A stretch of 64,000 nt of DNA, taken from NCBI GenBank assembly GCA_944390015.1, contig CALXOL010000006.1, positions 1-64,000 of the forward strand. Reading direction: 5' to 3'. Below are positions 25,922-36,381 of the stretch, one piece after another; the stretch's first letter is position 1; each line of letters starts with the position of its first letter. A program made the position numbers and the translations under genes. The notes below the pieces were generated by a model. It was not told the origin of the DNA. It made no database searches and saw nothing but the letters and a program-made list of their open reading frames with translations. The stretch is from an uncultured Spirochaetaceae bacterium. Its GTDB lineage: Bacteria > Spirochaetota > Spirochaetia > Sphaerochaetales > Sphaerochaetaceae.

Positions 25922-26859
25922 ATTTGATTGAATCATATGCTTTTTCATCCCAGGAGTCCGCTGTAAGGATTCTTGGAGCTAATGACAGCAATCTCGCATA
26001 TATTGAGCTTCTTTTGGGCATTGAGATTACAATCAAGGGAAATATCATCTCAGCAGATCGCCATGCCGAGCTTTTCATCCCGTTTTTCAAACGCCTGGAA
26101 GAGGATGCTCAGCTCAAAGGCAGTCTTACGGAGGCTGAGATCTTCATGGCATATGAGGATATCAGGAGTAATTTCTGCCAAAATGAGTCAGTTATTACCG
26201 TTGCTCAGAAATCCATATGGCCTAAGAGCATAATGCAGAGGGAGTATATTAGTGCTCTCAGGGATTGCCAGGTCATCTTCGCCTATGGACCTGCAGGGAC
26301 TGGAAAGACTTTTCTTGCCATCGCATATGCCCTTAACGAACTTTTGAGTTCAAAAAGAAAGAAGATAGTTCTTACCCGTCCCGTAGTTGAGGCTGGAGAG
26401 TCCCTTGGATTTCTCCCAGGTGATCTTATGGCTAAACTATCCCCTTATCTAAGACCTCTTTACGATGCGATGGAGGTCTTCCTTCCTCTAAGTCAGATTA
26501 AAAGGATGGAGGAGCAGGGTGAGATAGAGATCAGCCCACTGGCATATATGAGGGGAAGAAGCATTCGGGACAGCATTGTAATACTCGATGAGGCACAGAA
26601 TGCGACAGTAGGGCAGATGAAGATGTTCCTTACAAGGCTTGGCGAGGGGAGCAAGGCGATAATCACGGGTGATCCGAGTCAGATAGACCTTCCATTCAAA
26701 GAGAGGTCGGGACTTACCGATGCGATAAAAAAACTTTCTGGAATTAAAGCTCTCGGCATTGTAGAATTTACAAGTAAGGATACCCAGCGCAGCAGGATAG
26801 TCCGGGATATACTTAACGCTTACGAGAAGGAGGATGAAGATGGGAAACCAGACGTTTAA
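25918..26859 (+). CDS. phoH: PhoH-family ATPase (YbeZ-like)
   Basis: A 313-residue PhoH/YbeZ ATPase with Walker A GPAGTGKTF (about 124), RPVVEAGESLGFLPGD, Walker B VILDEAQNA (about 222) and a TGDPSQIDLP motif. The family pairs with YbeY in ribosome and RNA quality control, and ybeY is two genes downstream. The start is TTG at 25918, overlapping the lptD stop; AAGGAG is only three bases away, so the second TTG at 25924 (nine bases) is nearly as likely. It overlaps the next gene by 20 bp. Confidence 0.92.
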   Translation: MNLIESYAFSSQESAVRILGANDSNLAYIELLLGIEITIKGNIISADRHAELFIPFFKRLEEDAQLKGSLTEAEIFMAYEDIRSNFCQNESVITVAQKSIWPKSIMQREYISALRDCQVIFAYGPAGTGKTFLAIAYALNELLSSKRKKIVLTRPVVEAGESLGFLPGDLMAKLSPYLRPLYDAMEVFLPLSQIKRMEEQGEIEISPLAYMRGRSIRDSIVILDEAQNATVGQMKMFLTRLGEGSKAIITGDPSQIDLPFKERSGLTDAIKKLSGIKALGIVEFTSKDTQRSRIVRDILNAYEKEDEDGKPDV

Positions 26860-29038
26860 AGAAGTTTGGAGTTATTTCTCTAAAGTGCAGAAGACTGCAT
26901 ACATAGTTCTCTTTGTCTTATCAATCGTAATCGGTGTTCTTATCCCCGTCTTACTTCCTAATTCTACGATGAGGCAGATAGAGCTCAGCAGGGATTATCA
27001 GGCAGGGGAGCTCAGTGATGAGGATGTCTATTCCCCCCAGAGCGTGAATTTCATAGATGAGATCGCCACGGAGAATGAGCGCAACAATGCAAGAAAGGCG
27101 GTGCTTCCATATTTCTCAATTGATTTATTGAATACTCTAAATACCGTTAATCTGACACGCAGCTATGTTCAGGCGATAAATCCAGAGAGTGCGACAAGCC
27201 CATATGCCGTTCTGCGTGAGACTGGGATATTGGACAATTATGTTACAAATCAGATACTCAATCTTTCCGATAGGGACAGGAATCTGGTAACGGGTGTGCT
27301 TGAGGATGTTGTCAAGAGGGTGCTCGCATCAGGTGTTTTCACAGGAGAGGATCTCAATCGTATAATGGATGACGGGTATTATGAGGTCAATGCGGAACGA
27401 ATTGATAATGACTATGCCATCCATGTTGAAAAAATCCCAGTATCCTCTCTTTTGACGATTGATGAGCTTTATGAATATGTGATTAACTTCGGATTCGATA
27501 ATTATAGACAGATGGGGGAGCGCAATATCATAATAATCGCACAGGCGGTGAAGATGCTCGTCTCATCGAATATCGGCTATGATGCGATTGAGACCGAAAG
27601 GGAAAGAGAGAGCGCTGCTAAAGCAACCCCACCTGTCTCCATAAGACTTGAAGAAGGGGATCTCATAATAGAGCGTGATGCTATTATCACAGACCAGGAT
27701 CTGAGAATCATAGATCAGATCAATGCATTGAAGGTGGATACCCCTCTCTCGACGCTTATTTCCGATGCAATACTTTTATTTACGATTCTTTCCTTTGCAA
27801 CGGTATTCTTCATCTCATCCATCCAGTACAAATACAGGATTCCACTCTATTCAATCCTGTTTTTATCCGGTGTCATCATTATTCTTATCCTTAGTTTTAT
27901 ATTCATGCGCGGCGTTCTTTATACTTCCGAGCGTATTACGGTAGACCCGATTCTTCCATTCCTTTTTCTTCCTGTGCTTTTCACATGCATTACAAATAAG
28001 AGGAGAATCGGATTCTCAGTCGGCTTCGTCACCGCGGGATTCGCAGTTCTTTTCCCGACCTCGAGCCGTTTTACTTTCTTTCACCTTCTTGTCGTTATAG
28101 AGGCATCGGTGCTTTTCGTAAGAAAGGGAACAAACAGGATCGATGTCATCTATGAGGCTCTTTATTCGGCCTTGATCGCCGCATTCAGTACCGCGGTATT
28201 CTCCATGATAAACGGGTATACATATGATGTGCTTGCAAGCAATATCGTATTTATAATACTTAACGTGCTCGTGACATATATAGCAGTATCCGTAATCCTT
28301 CCAATCCTTGAGAAGGTGTTCAACCTCCCGACACAGTTCCGTCTGCATGAGCTCTCTTATACCGACTCCCCGACGCTAAACCGATTAAGCCAGGTCGCAC
28401 AGGGTACTTTCAATCATGTGAAGAACGTTTCGGACATGAGCTATGCCGCTGCTAAGGCCATTGGAGCCGATGCGGAGCTTACTAGGGTCGGAGCTCTCTA
28501 TCATGATATCGGAAAGGCTGAACACCCTGAGTACTTCATTGAAAACCAGAGTGGAAAAGGTAATGCGCATGATGATTTGAACAACAACCTCTCTGCGGCA
28601 ATCATAAAGAGCCATGTCAAACTCGGTGTCGAGAAGGGTAGGGAGATAGGACTGCCTCAGGAGGTTCTGGATATCATAAGCCAGCACCATGGGAATGATA
28701 TCATCATGTATTTCTACAACGAGGCGAAGAAGAATAATCCTGATGGAAGCCGTCTTGTGCATGAGGAGGATTTCAGATATAACAGCGATATTCCTCAGAC
28801 TCCGGAGGCTGCGATAGTAATGCTTGCCGACTGCACAGAGGCTGCAAGCCGCACGCTTAAGAATCCTAACACACAGAAATACGACAGGCTCATAATGAGC
28901 ATCATCATAAGCAAGATAAACCATAACCAGCTTGCAGACAGTAAGCTCACGCTTACCGATCTTGTAAAAATCAAGGATACTTTCATCCGCTCTCTCATTG
29001 GCCGTGACCACCAGAGGATAGAGTACGATAAGGAGTAA
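26840..29038 (+). CDS. 7TM-HD membrane phosphohydrolase, PgpH-like (c-di-AMP phosphodiesterase family)
   Basis: This 732-residue protein has one N-terminal membrane helix (about 18-38), an extracytoplasmic region to about 300, six or seven membrane helices (about 310-480) and a cytoplasmic HD domain with HVKNVSDM, ALYHDIGKAEHPEYF (about 553), and QHHGND. This is the layout of Listeria PgpH and B. subtilis YqfF, which degrade cyclic di-AMP. Two ATGs occur at 26834 and 26840; the second has AAGGAGG six bases upstream and is preferred. The phoH-pgpH-ybeY order is widely conserved. The c-di-AMP role here is inferred. Confidence 0.9.
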   Translation: MGNQTFKEVWSYFSKVQKTAYIVLFVLSIVIGVLIPVLLPNSTMRQIELSRDYQAGELSDEDVYSPQSVNFIDEIATENERNNARKAVLPYFSIDLLNTLNTVNLTRSYVQAINPESATSPYAVLRETGILDNYVTNQILNLSDRDRNLVTGVLEDVVKRVLASGVFTGEDLNRIMDDGYYEVNAERIDNDYAIHVEKIPVSSLLTIDELYEYVINFGFDNYRQMGERNIIIIAQAVKMLVSSNIGYDAIETERERESAAKATPPVSIRLEEGDLIIERDAIITDQDLRIIDQINALKVDTPLSTLISDAILLFTILSFATVFFISSIQYKYRIPLYSILFLSGVIIILILSFIFMRGVLYTSERITVDPILPFLFLPVLFTCITNKRRIGFSVGFVTAGFAVLFPTSSRFTFFHLLVVIEASVLFVRKGTNRIDVIYEALYSALIAAFSTAVFSMINGYTYDVLASNIVFIILNVLVTYIAVSVILPILEKVFNLPTQFRLHELSYTDSPTLNRLSQVAQGTFNHVKNVSDMSYAAAKAIGADAELTRVGALYHDIGKAEHPEYFIENQSGKGNAHDDLNNNLSAAIIKSHVKLGVEKGREIGLPQEVLDIISQHHGNDIIMYFYNEAKKNNPDGSRLVHEEDFRYNSDIPQTPEAAIVMLADCTEAASRTLKNPNTQKYDRLIMSIIISKINHNQLADSKLTLTDLVKIKDTFIRSLIGRDHQRIEYDKE

Positions 29039-29039
29039 G

Positions 29040-29489
29040 ATGTACGAGATTTATTTTTCAGAAAGCGAAGAAGGAAGAATAGACGATATTGCCCTATATG
29101 AGTCACGTCTGGATTCAATTATTGAGGCTCTTGGAGCAAGCGGTGATTTCTCTATAACCTTTGTCTCTGATGAGGAAATCAGGAAGTTAAACAGTCAATA
29201 TCGTGAGAAGGATGAGCCGACTGATGTGCTTACATTCAGGCTCAAGGATGATGAGTCATTTCCGGATTTTGGGTTTTCTGAGGAGCTTGGTGATATTTTC
29301 ATCAGTCTTGATGCCGTGGGACGGAACGCATCTTCCTTTGGTGTTCCTTTTTCCGAGGAACTTACCCGTATCATGCTGCATGGCGTGATGCATCTCATGG
29401 GATTTGACCATGAGAGTAATGATTTTACAAAAGAGGAAATGCTTTTAAAACAGGAAGATATAATGACCAAACTGGGCTATAAGTGTTGA
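29040..29489 (+). CDS. ybeY: endoribonuclease/rRNA maturation factor YbeY
   Basis: A 149-residue YbeY, a zinc-dependent endoribonuclease for 16S rRNA 3'-end maturation. The zinc triad HGVMHLMGFDH (H114, H118, H124) is intact, and EPTDVLTFRL precedes GDIFISLDAV as in the family. AAGGAG lies five bases before the ATG, one base after the previous stop. Last gene of the operon. A 7-bp palindrome follows (29491-29508) but has no T-run on this strand. Confidence 0.93.
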   Translation: MYEIYFSESEEGRIDDIALYESRLDSIIEALGASGDFSITFVSDEEIRKLNSQYREKDEPTDVLTFRLKDDESFPDFGFSEELGDIFISLDAVGRNASSFGVPFSEELTRIMLHGVMHLMGFDHESNDFTKEEMLLKQEDIMTKLGYKC

Positions 29490-29505
29490 CTTCTTATTAA
29501 TATAA

Positions 29506-30612
<1,107 letters not shown>

Positions 30613-30655
30613 TTCCCGTTACTTTGAATCTTTCCGGCTTATGCCCGGAGTTTGG

Positions 30656-30673
30656 GCCTGCCGTCTGGCAGGC
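30656..30673 (+). terminator. strong hairpin between gapA and pgk
   Basis: GCCTGCC (30656-30662) and GGCAGGC (30667-30673) form a perfect 7-bp stem with a 4-nt loop, followed by TTTATTAATAAAT, a poor T-run. It may terminate partially or protect the gapA mRNA 3' end after processing. A second stem, TCCGG/CCGGA (30633-30637/30645-30649), lies just upstream. Confidence 0.45.
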
Positions 30674-30699
30674 TTTATTAATAAATAAGGAAGTTCAAA

Positions 30700-31878
30700 A
30701 TGCAGTTAAATACAATTAATGAAGCTGATTTAAAAGGAAAAAGAGTTCTTATCCGTGTTGATTTCAACGTTCCTCTAAAAAATGGTGTTGTAACGGATAA
30801 CACTAGAATCAAGGCGGCTCTTCCAACTGTCAAGTATATTCTTGAGCAGGGAGCATCTCTTGTAGTTATGAGCCATTTTGGTCGTCCAAAGGGACAGAAG
30901 AATCCTGATTTCTCCATGGCTCCTATTGCCAAGGAGTTTGAAGCTCTTCTCGGATCTCCTGTAAAGCTTGCTCCAGATGTAATCGGACCTGAGGTGGAGA
31001 AGGAAGTTAAGGCTCTCAAGCCAGGTGAGGTCCTTCTTCTCGAGAACGTCAGGTTCTATAAGGAGGAAGAGGCTAACGATCCAGAGTTTGCAAAGACACT
31101 CGCAAGCTATGGTGATCTTTATTGTAACGATGCTTTCGGTACAGCACACAGGGCACATGCTTCAACAGAAGGTGTTTCACACTATCTTCCATCTTACGCT
31201 GGCTTCCTGATTGAGAAGGAAGTAAAGTTCATGGCACCACTTCTTGAGAATCCAGAGCAGCCTTTTGTTGCTGTTATCGGAGGCAGTAAGGTTTCCAGTA
31301 AGATTACAGTTCTTGAATCACTTGTAAAGACATGCTCAACCGTAGTAATTGGCGGTGGTATGGCTTATACGTTCCTGAAGGTTGAGGGACACAGCATTGG
31401 AAAGAGCCTTTTCGAGCCTGATTATCAGGATACAGCAAAGGCATTCTTAGAGAAGGCTAAGGAGAAGGGAGTTAAGGTAATCCTTCCTGTCGATCATGTA
31501 TGTGCTGCGGAGTTTAATGAGAACGCTGCACCAGTTGCTGTTGATTCTGTAGATATCCCAGAGAACCTCATGGGTATGGATATCGGACCAAAGACAGTTG
31601 CCATGATTGTTGATGAGATTAAGAAGGCCAAGAGTGTCGTCTGGAACGGACCTATGGGCGTATTCGAGTTCGAAGCATTCAGCAAGGGAACAGGAGAGGT
31701 TGCTAAGGCTCTTGCAGAGAGCGATGCGACAAGCGTCGTAGGTGGCGGAGACAGTGTTGCAGCTATCAACAAGTTTGGACTTGCTTCTAAGATCAGCCAC
31801 GTTTCAACCGGTGGTGGTGCATCACTTGAATTCCTTGAAGGAAAGACACTCCCTGGTATCAAGGCTCTGGAGAAATAA
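30700..31878 (+). CDS. pgk: phosphoglycerate kinase
   Basis: A 392-residue PGK catalysing ATP formation from 1,3-bisphosphoglycerate. Seen are RVDFNVPL near the N-terminus, MSHFGRPKG, the ENVRFYKEE block, and C-terminal [10 protein letters not shown] and [13 protein letters not shown] of the nucleotide-binding domain. AAGGAAG precedes the ATG. It is followed after one base by tpiA. Confidence 0.97.
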   Translation: MQLNTINEADLKGKRVLIRVDFNVPLKNGVVTDNTRIKAALPTVKYILEQGASLVVMSHFGRPKGQKNPDFSMAPIAKEFEALLGSPVKLAPDVIGPEVEKEVKALKPGEVLLLENVRFYKEEEANDPEFAKTLASYGDLYCNDAFGTAHRAHASTEGVSHYLPSYAGFLIEKEVKFMAPLLENPEQPFVAVIGGSKVSSKITVLESLVKTCSTVVIGGGMAYTFLKVEGHSIGKSLFEPDYQDTAKAFLEKAKEKGVKVILPVDHVCAAEFNENAAPVAVDSVDIPENLMGMDIGPKTVAMIVDEIKKAKSVVWNGPMGVFEFEAFSKGTGEVAKALAESDATSVVGGGDSVAAINKFGLASKISHVSTGGGASLEFLEGKTLPGIKALEK

Positions 31879-31879
31879 G

Positions 31880-32638
31880 ATGAGAAAACCATACATCGCA
31901 GGAAACTGGAAGATGAACATGGCTCCAAGTGAGGGTAGGGCATTTGCCTCGGCCCTCCTTGATGCTGTAAAGGAAAGTGGTGCGGATGTGAAGATGATGG
32001 TAGCCCCACCTTTCGTTACTATTCCCGCAGTACTTGAAGTTCTTAAGGATAGTCCTATCATCGTAGCGGCACAGAACATGGCAGACCATGACAAGGGTGC
32101 ATATACAGGAGAGGTTTCCCCTCTCTTCCTCCTTGATCTCGGTGTTAATACTGTTATTCTTGGACACAGTGAGAGAAGGCAGTATTACGGAGAGACGAAT
32201 GAGAGCATTAACAGGAAGATTCTTCTTGCCCTCTCTCATTCAATGGATGTCGTTTACTGCATTGGTGAGACGCTGGAGGAGAGAGAGTCAGGTAAGCTAG
32301 AAGAGGTACTCTCCGCTCAGCTTGAAGTCGGTCTTAAGGATGTAAAGAGCGAAGATATGAAGCATATTACAATCGCTTACGAGCCTGTTTGGGCAATCGG
32401 TACCGGTAAGACGGCTACACCTGAGGATGCTGAGAGCGCTCACGAGTTCATAAGGAAAACTGTTCAATCTTTATTCTCAAAAGATATTGCAGAAAACCTT
32501 ATTATACAGTATGGTGGTTCTGTTAAGGCTAACAACGTAAAAGCTTTGATGGCGAAGGAGAATATCGACGGCGCATTAGTTGGAGGTGCAAGCCTCTCTG
32601 TTGCAGATTTCCTTCCTATCTTGACTTTTGACAAATAA
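31880..32638 (+). CDS. tpiA: triosephosphate isomerase
   Basis: A 252-residue TIM-barrel enzyme that interconverts DHAP and glyceraldehyde-3-phosphate. It has AGNWKMN with the catalytic Lys11, GHSERRQYYGE with the electrophilic His, AYEPVWAIGTGKTAT with the catalytic Glu, and the phosphate-binding IQYGGSVK and GALVGGASL blocks. The ATG at 31880 is the family start; upstream in-frame codons are within pgk. Confidence 0.97.
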   Translation: MRKPYIAGNWKMNMAPSEGRAFASALLDAVKESGADVKMMVAPPFVTIPAVLEVLKDSPIIVAAQNMADHDKGAYTGEVSPLFLLDLGVNTVILGHSERRQYYGETNESINRKILLALSHSMDVVYCIGETLEERESGKLEEVLSAQLEVGLKDVKSEDMKHITIAYEPVWAIGTGKTATPEDAESAHEFIRKTVQSLFSKDIAENLIIQYGGSVKANNVKALMAKENIDGALVGGASLSVADFLPILTFDK

Positions 32639-32657
32639 CTTTCGGAGTAGAGAAAGA

Positions 32658-33020
32658 ATGGGTGTTTTGAGTATTATCCTTTTGGTTCTTTTCATCGTTG
32701 TCGCATTGCTTCTGATTTTCCTTGTTGCAATCCAGGATGAGAAGAGCACTGGACTTGGTGGTATCTTCGGTGGAACAAGTGAGTCCGCTTTCGGAGGTTC
32801 CTCTTCGACGTTTCTTACAAAAGCGACTACGATACTGGCAGTTGCCTTCATGGTGCTTGCTCTTCTCGTAGCTCTGTTCAACAGGGGTGCTGATAATGTA
32901 GTTGCAGTTGCTGAGCAGCAGCAGACAGAGGCAGGAACGACCTGGCTTGAGAGCGATGCTGTTAATACTGAGAGCGTAGCAGCACAAGAGAGTGCAGAGA
33001 CGGCTGAAGCAGCAAATTAA
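32658..33020 (+). CDS. secG: preprotein translocase subunit SecG
   Basis: A 120-residue SecG with two membrane helices (about 3-25 and 55-75), a linker with GLGGIFGGTSESAFGGSSSTFLTKAT typical of the family, and an acidic Ala/Glu-rich tail. SecG assists SecYEG. The ATG at 32658 gives the usual MGVLSIILLVLF start; earlier codons overlap tpiA. Being downstream of tpiA is a common arrangement. Confidence 0.9.
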   Translation: MGVLSIILLVLFIVVALLLIFLVAIQDEKSTGLGGIFGGTSESAFGGSSSTFLTKATTILAVAFMVLALLVALFNRGADNVVAVAEQQQTEAGTTWLESDAVNTESVAAQESAETAEAAN

Positions 33021-33036
33021 GTTCAGAAAAAATTTG

Positions 33037-33080
33037 AGCCGACCTTGATTATCTCCTGAGGTCGGCTTATTCTTTTCTTA
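33037..33080 (+). terminator. terminator after secG
   Basis: AGCCGACCT (33037-33045) pairs perfectly with AGGTCGGCT (33059-33067), followed by TATTCTTTTCTTAT. It ends the gapA-pgk-tpiA-secG unit. Confidence 0.85.
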
Positions 33081-33093
33081 TAAGGAGAGAATT

Positions 33094-33513
33094 TTGAATA
33101 TAGCTATCATTTATTGCCCCAAAAGCAATACAAGCAGTAATCTTGAAAAGATTTCAAAGGCTTTAGCTAAGGGACTTGAAGAACAGTCCCATATGGTTAA
33201 GGTCTTTAATGCATATGTTGATACGGATCAAAGACTCACGTATTTTGATTTTATCATCATTGGAACTGAGCCATTAGGCCTCTTTAGTTCTAAAGTTCCA
33301 GATCAGCTGAGGAATTTTCTACGTGTCGTACCAGGAGCTGCGGGAAAGAGATGCCTTGGCTTTGTCTCTTCAGGGCTTAGGCAGAACGCTGCGCTTCAGA
33401 ATCTCATGAAGGTAATGGAAAGTGAAGGAATGTTTCTTACTTTAAGTGAGATTATTACTAAAGAAAATGATGCTTATACAATGGCAAAACATCTAAAACT
33501 AGAAAGGAATTAA
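33094..33513 (+). CDS. flavodoxin-like protein
   Basis: A 139-residue protein with the alternating pattern of a flavodoxin-like fold: NIAIIYCPKSNTSSNLEKISKALAKGL at the N-terminus (phosphate-loop position), DFIIIGTEPLGLFSSKVPDQLRNFL in the middle and CLGFVSSG after it. FMN binding is possible but not shown. The start is TTG at 33094 with AAGGAG six bases upstream. It is two bases before the foldase gene and begins a unit going on to gtrA. Confidence 0.6.
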   Translation: MNIAIIYCPKSNTSSNLEKISKALAKGLEEQSHMVKVFNAYVDTDQRLTYFDFIIIGTEPLGLFSSKVPDQLRNFLRVVPGAAGKRCLGFVSSGLRQNAALQNLMKVMESEGMFLTLSEIITKENDAYTMAKHLKLERN

Positions 33514-33514
33514 A

Positions 33515-34570
33515 ATGAAAAATAAAAGAATTATCTTAACTCTCATACTTGCTTTTACACTTTTATGCTCTTCTTTCGCAGCACCTCTTACATCGGGCTC
33601 CACGCTTGTAGGCGCTCCAGCTGCGACTGTTAATCTTATTAGGAACAAGGCTATTACGAATGCTGAGGTTGATGAGACTATGGCTGAGTATCAGGCTGCG
33701 GGTGTCAATATCGGCAGGGATGAGATTATAAACGTAATGGTAAATGACGAGGTCTTCCTCCAAGGGGCAGAGCGTGATGGAGTTGTGATAAACGATCAGA
33801 TGCTCGACCAGGTAATGGCACAGCAGAGGGCCACAATCGAGGCACAGGTAGGCCAGAGTCTTACAGATGATCAGTATGAAGAGCTTCTTATGAGCCAGAC
33901 CGGTCTGACTTATGAGGAGTATAGGGAGGATATCAGGGAGCAGCTTCTTGTTAATCAGTACCTTAGCATGAAGAAGGGTACACTGATTCAGCAGCAGGTT
34001 GCAAACATACAGATTCCTAATGATACGATAGAGACTTTCTACCGCAGGAACAAGCAGAGTTTCTATAGCCCTGAGAATGTCAGGCTTGCCCATATCTTCA
34101 TTCCGTTTGCAGAGGATGATGCGACTAATGATGAGAATGCCGCTTTACTCATAGATGTTGCGGAGAAGATTAAAACTGGACAGATCACATTTGAACAGGC
34201 CGTCCAGGACTACTCTCGGGATGAGGGGTCAAAGAGCATAGGCGGGGATATCGGCTGGCTAACGCTTGATAATACAACGGCTCGTGCGGGTCTTGGTGAT
34301 TATTTCGTTGATACCGTTGTTGCAATGAGACCGGGGGAGGTTTCCTCCATGCTCGAGTCAAATCTCGGATACCATATTGTAAAAGTCTCTGTTCATAACG
34401 ATGGAAAGATTTTGGAACTCGATGATACAGTAAGTCCTGAGGATACTCTTACTGTCAGGGAGTATATCAGGCAGGCTCTTGCGCAGCAGGAAGCCAATGC
34501 TATCATGACAAGTGCACTTAACGACCTCATTGAGGAATTGAAATCTGAGGCTAGGGTGAGGATTTACTGA
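33515..34570 (+). CDS. exported parvulin-type peptidyl-prolyl isomerase (SurA/PpiC-like)
   Basis: A 351-residue protein with a signal peptide (KRIILTLILAFTLLCSSFAAP), a SurA-like helical N-terminal domain (about 35-180) and a rotamase domain at about 188-300 (VRLAHIFIPFAEDD, GGDIGWLTLDN, GEVSSMLESNLGYHIVKV). It should act in the periplasm as chaperone or foldase for outer-membrane proteins, matching the many barrel proteins in this window. The stop shares a base with the nusB start. Confidence 0.85.
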   Translation: MKNKRIILTLILAFTLLCSSFAAPLTSGSTLVGAPAATVNLIRNKAITNAEVDETMAEYQAAGVNIGRDEIINVMVNDEVFLQGAERDGVVINDQMLDQVMAQQRATIEAQVGQSLTDDQYEELLMSQTGLTYEEYREDIREQLLVNQYLSMKKGTLIQQQVANIQIPNDTIETFYRRNKQSFYSPENVRLAHIFIPFAEDDATNDENAALLIDVAEKIKTGQITFEQAVQDYSRDEGSKSIGGDIGWLTLDNTTARAGLGDYFVDTVVAMRPGEVSSMLESNLGYHIVKVSVHNDGKILELDDTVSPEDTLTVREYIRQALAQQEANAIMTSALNDLIEELKSEARVRIY

Positions 34571-34995
34571 TGCTTAGCGGAAGAAGTCTTTCCAGACAGA
34601 TTGCTGTCTCTACTCTTTATAGCCTTGATTTCAATAATCAGTTGAATGAGGAAGTTGATCTATCAATATTCCCAGGAATGAGTGAAGAAGAGATGAAAGC
34701 TCTCAATGAGGATGAAATCATATTCGCCCGTTATCTTATCACAGGGGTGCTTGAGAATCTTGAGCACCTCGATAAGCTGATATCGACATATTCCATTAAA
34801 AGGCCGATAGAGAAGATAAATATCGTGGATAGGAACATTCTGAGAATCTCATTCTTCCAGATTGAGAACCTAAAGGATACTCATCCTACGATTATCATTG
34901 ATCAGGCTGTAAAACTCTCACAAAGCCTTTCCAACGATGTATCCTATAAGTTCATCAATGGGATACTCGATACTTTTGTAAAGGATTTCGCATAA
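34570..34995 (+). CDS. nusB: transcription antitermination factor NusB
   Basis: A 141-residue all-helical NusB, which binds boxA RNA with NusE for rRNA antitermination. It has the N-terminal GRSLSRQIAVSTLYSLDF (Arg-rich helix), and the C-terminal IVDRNILRISFFQI, PTIIIDQAVKLSQSLS and YKFINGILD blocks. The ATG overlaps the preceding stop as TGATG, and the stop overlaps map as TAATG. Confidence 0.92.
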   Translation: MLSGRSLSRQIAVSTLYSLDFNNQLNEEVDLSIFPGMSEEEMKALNEDEIIFARYLITGVLENLEHLDKLISTYSIKRPIEKINIVDRNILRISFFQIENLKDTHPTIIIDQAVKLSQSLSNDVSYKFINGILDTFVKDFA

Positions 34996-35747
34996 TGATA
35001 CAGCTTAAGAACAGACAAGAGATAGAGGGGATAAGGAAGAGCGGACATCTGCTCGCAGATCTCTTTAGACATCTTGATGGCCAGATTGCTGAAGGCATGA
35101 GCACATATGATGTAGATAAGATCTGTCATGATTATATTAAAAAGCATCATGCGGTGGCATCTTGCTACGGATATATGGGATACCCTGCGGCAACTTGTGT
35201 ATCCGTAAATGACACGGTCATACACGGTATTCCATCAAAAAAGATAGTTTTAAAAGAGGGTGATCTCGTCTCCGTAGATATTACCCTTGATCTTGATGGC
35301 TATGTATCTGACAGTACGCATACGTATGAGATAGGCAAGGTCTCTGCCGAGGTTCATCAGCTTAATGTTGTTACTGAGAAAGCTCTTTATAACGCAATCG
35401 ATGCAGCGGGGAGGAAGGGAGCGCGGCTTCATGATATCGCCCAAGCTGTTGAGGATACATGCAAACCGTATGGGTATGGAATCGTGAGGGATTACTGTGG
35501 ACATGGTGTTGGATTTTCCATCCATGAGGATCCTTGCGTATTTAATTATGTGTCTCTACGTAACCCTAATCCTAAGTTGAGAGAGGGGATGGTGATTGCC
35601 ATAGAGCCGATGATTAATATCGGATCCTGGAAGATCAGGGATCTTAGCGATGGCTGGACCGTAAAAACCGTAGACGGTTCCATAGCATGCCACTGGGAAC
35701 ATACCGTTGCTATAACAGAAAACGGTGCGGAGATAATGACCGTATAG
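34995..35747 (+). CDS. map: methionine aminopeptidase, type I
   Basis: A 250-residue type I methionine aminopeptidase that removes the initiator Met. Metal ligands are visible in VSVDITLDLDGYVSDSTHT (two Asp), CGHGVGFSIHEDP (His), AIEPM (Glu) and HWEHTVAI (Glu). There is no N-terminal zinc-finger extension. It overlaps nusB by one base, and the next gene follows at once. Confidence 0.95.
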   Translation: MIQLKNRQEIEGIRKSGHLLADLFRHLDGQIAEGMSTYDVDKICHDYIKKHHAVASCYGYMGYPAATCVSVNDTVIHGIPSKKIVLKEGDLVSVDITLDLDGYVSDSTHTYEIGKVSAEVHQLNVVTEKALYNAIDAAGRKGARLHDIAQAVEDTCKPYGYGIVRDYCGHGVGFSIHEDPCVFNYVSLRNPNPKLREGMVIAIEPMINIGSWKIRDLSDGWTVKTVDGSIACHWEHTVAITENGAEIMTV

Positions 35748-35755
35748 GAGGAAGA

Positions 35756-36376
35756 ATGAGCAGCAAGGAATTTATAACATGTGATATGATCCGTGACGCA
35801 GCACTTAAGCTGGTATATAAGATGCACAAGACGGATAATTTCGTTCCTGATATCATCTATGATTCCCTCAGAGGTGGTGCCTACATGGCAAACGTCATGA
35901 GTGAGTATTATAAGCTTGTTGCCATGAAGGAGAATAAGACTCCGGTATTCTATGCGGCTGTTGTCGCAAGAAGCTACGGTGATGTTAGAGAGCATTCGAA
36001 CCATGTCGATATCGATGGATGGACGGTCAGTCCCAAAGCTTTGAAAAAAGGCATGAAGGTTCTTATCGTTGATGATATCTTCGATACGGGTATGACTGTT
36101 AACGCACTTGTGAATACCGTAATGGAGGCTGGTATTCCAAGAGAGGATATCAAGGTCGCAGTATACGATTATAAGGTAAAGCTCTATGGGGATCAGGCTC
36201 ATCTTCCCGTACAGCCCGATTACTGGTGCCGCAAACACGTTCTTGAAAAAGAATCAGATTCAAGATGGATACATTACACATGCCATGAATTCATCGGTCT
36301 TACGCATGATGAGATTGATGAGGTGTATATCGATGATGAGGTAAGAAAAATTCTTCACGAGGTCTTAGAAGACTAG
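35756..36376 (+). CDS. phosphoribosyltransferase domain protein
   Basis: A 206-residue protein with a type I phosphoribosyltransferase fold: DIIYDSLRGGAYMANVM near the N-terminus and the PRPP loop VLIVDDIFDTGMTVNAL at about 102. It resembles hypoxanthine/xanthine phosphoribosyltransferase-like proteins but the C-terminal half (DYWCRKHVLEKESDSRWIHY) is distinctive and the base is not clear. AGGAGG precedes the ATG at 35756. It may act in purine salvage. Confidence 0.75.
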   Translation: MSSKEFITCDMIRDAALKLVYKMHKTDNFVPDIIYDSLRGGAYMANVMSEYYKLVAMKENKTPVFYAAVVARSYGDVREHSNHVDIDGWTVSPKALKKGMKVLIVDDIFDTGMTVNALVNTVMEAGIPREDIKVAVYDYKVKLYGDQAHLPVQPDYWCRKHVLEKESDSRWIHYTCHEFIGLTHDEIDEVYIDDEVRKILHEVLED

Positions 36377-36381
36377 CATTT

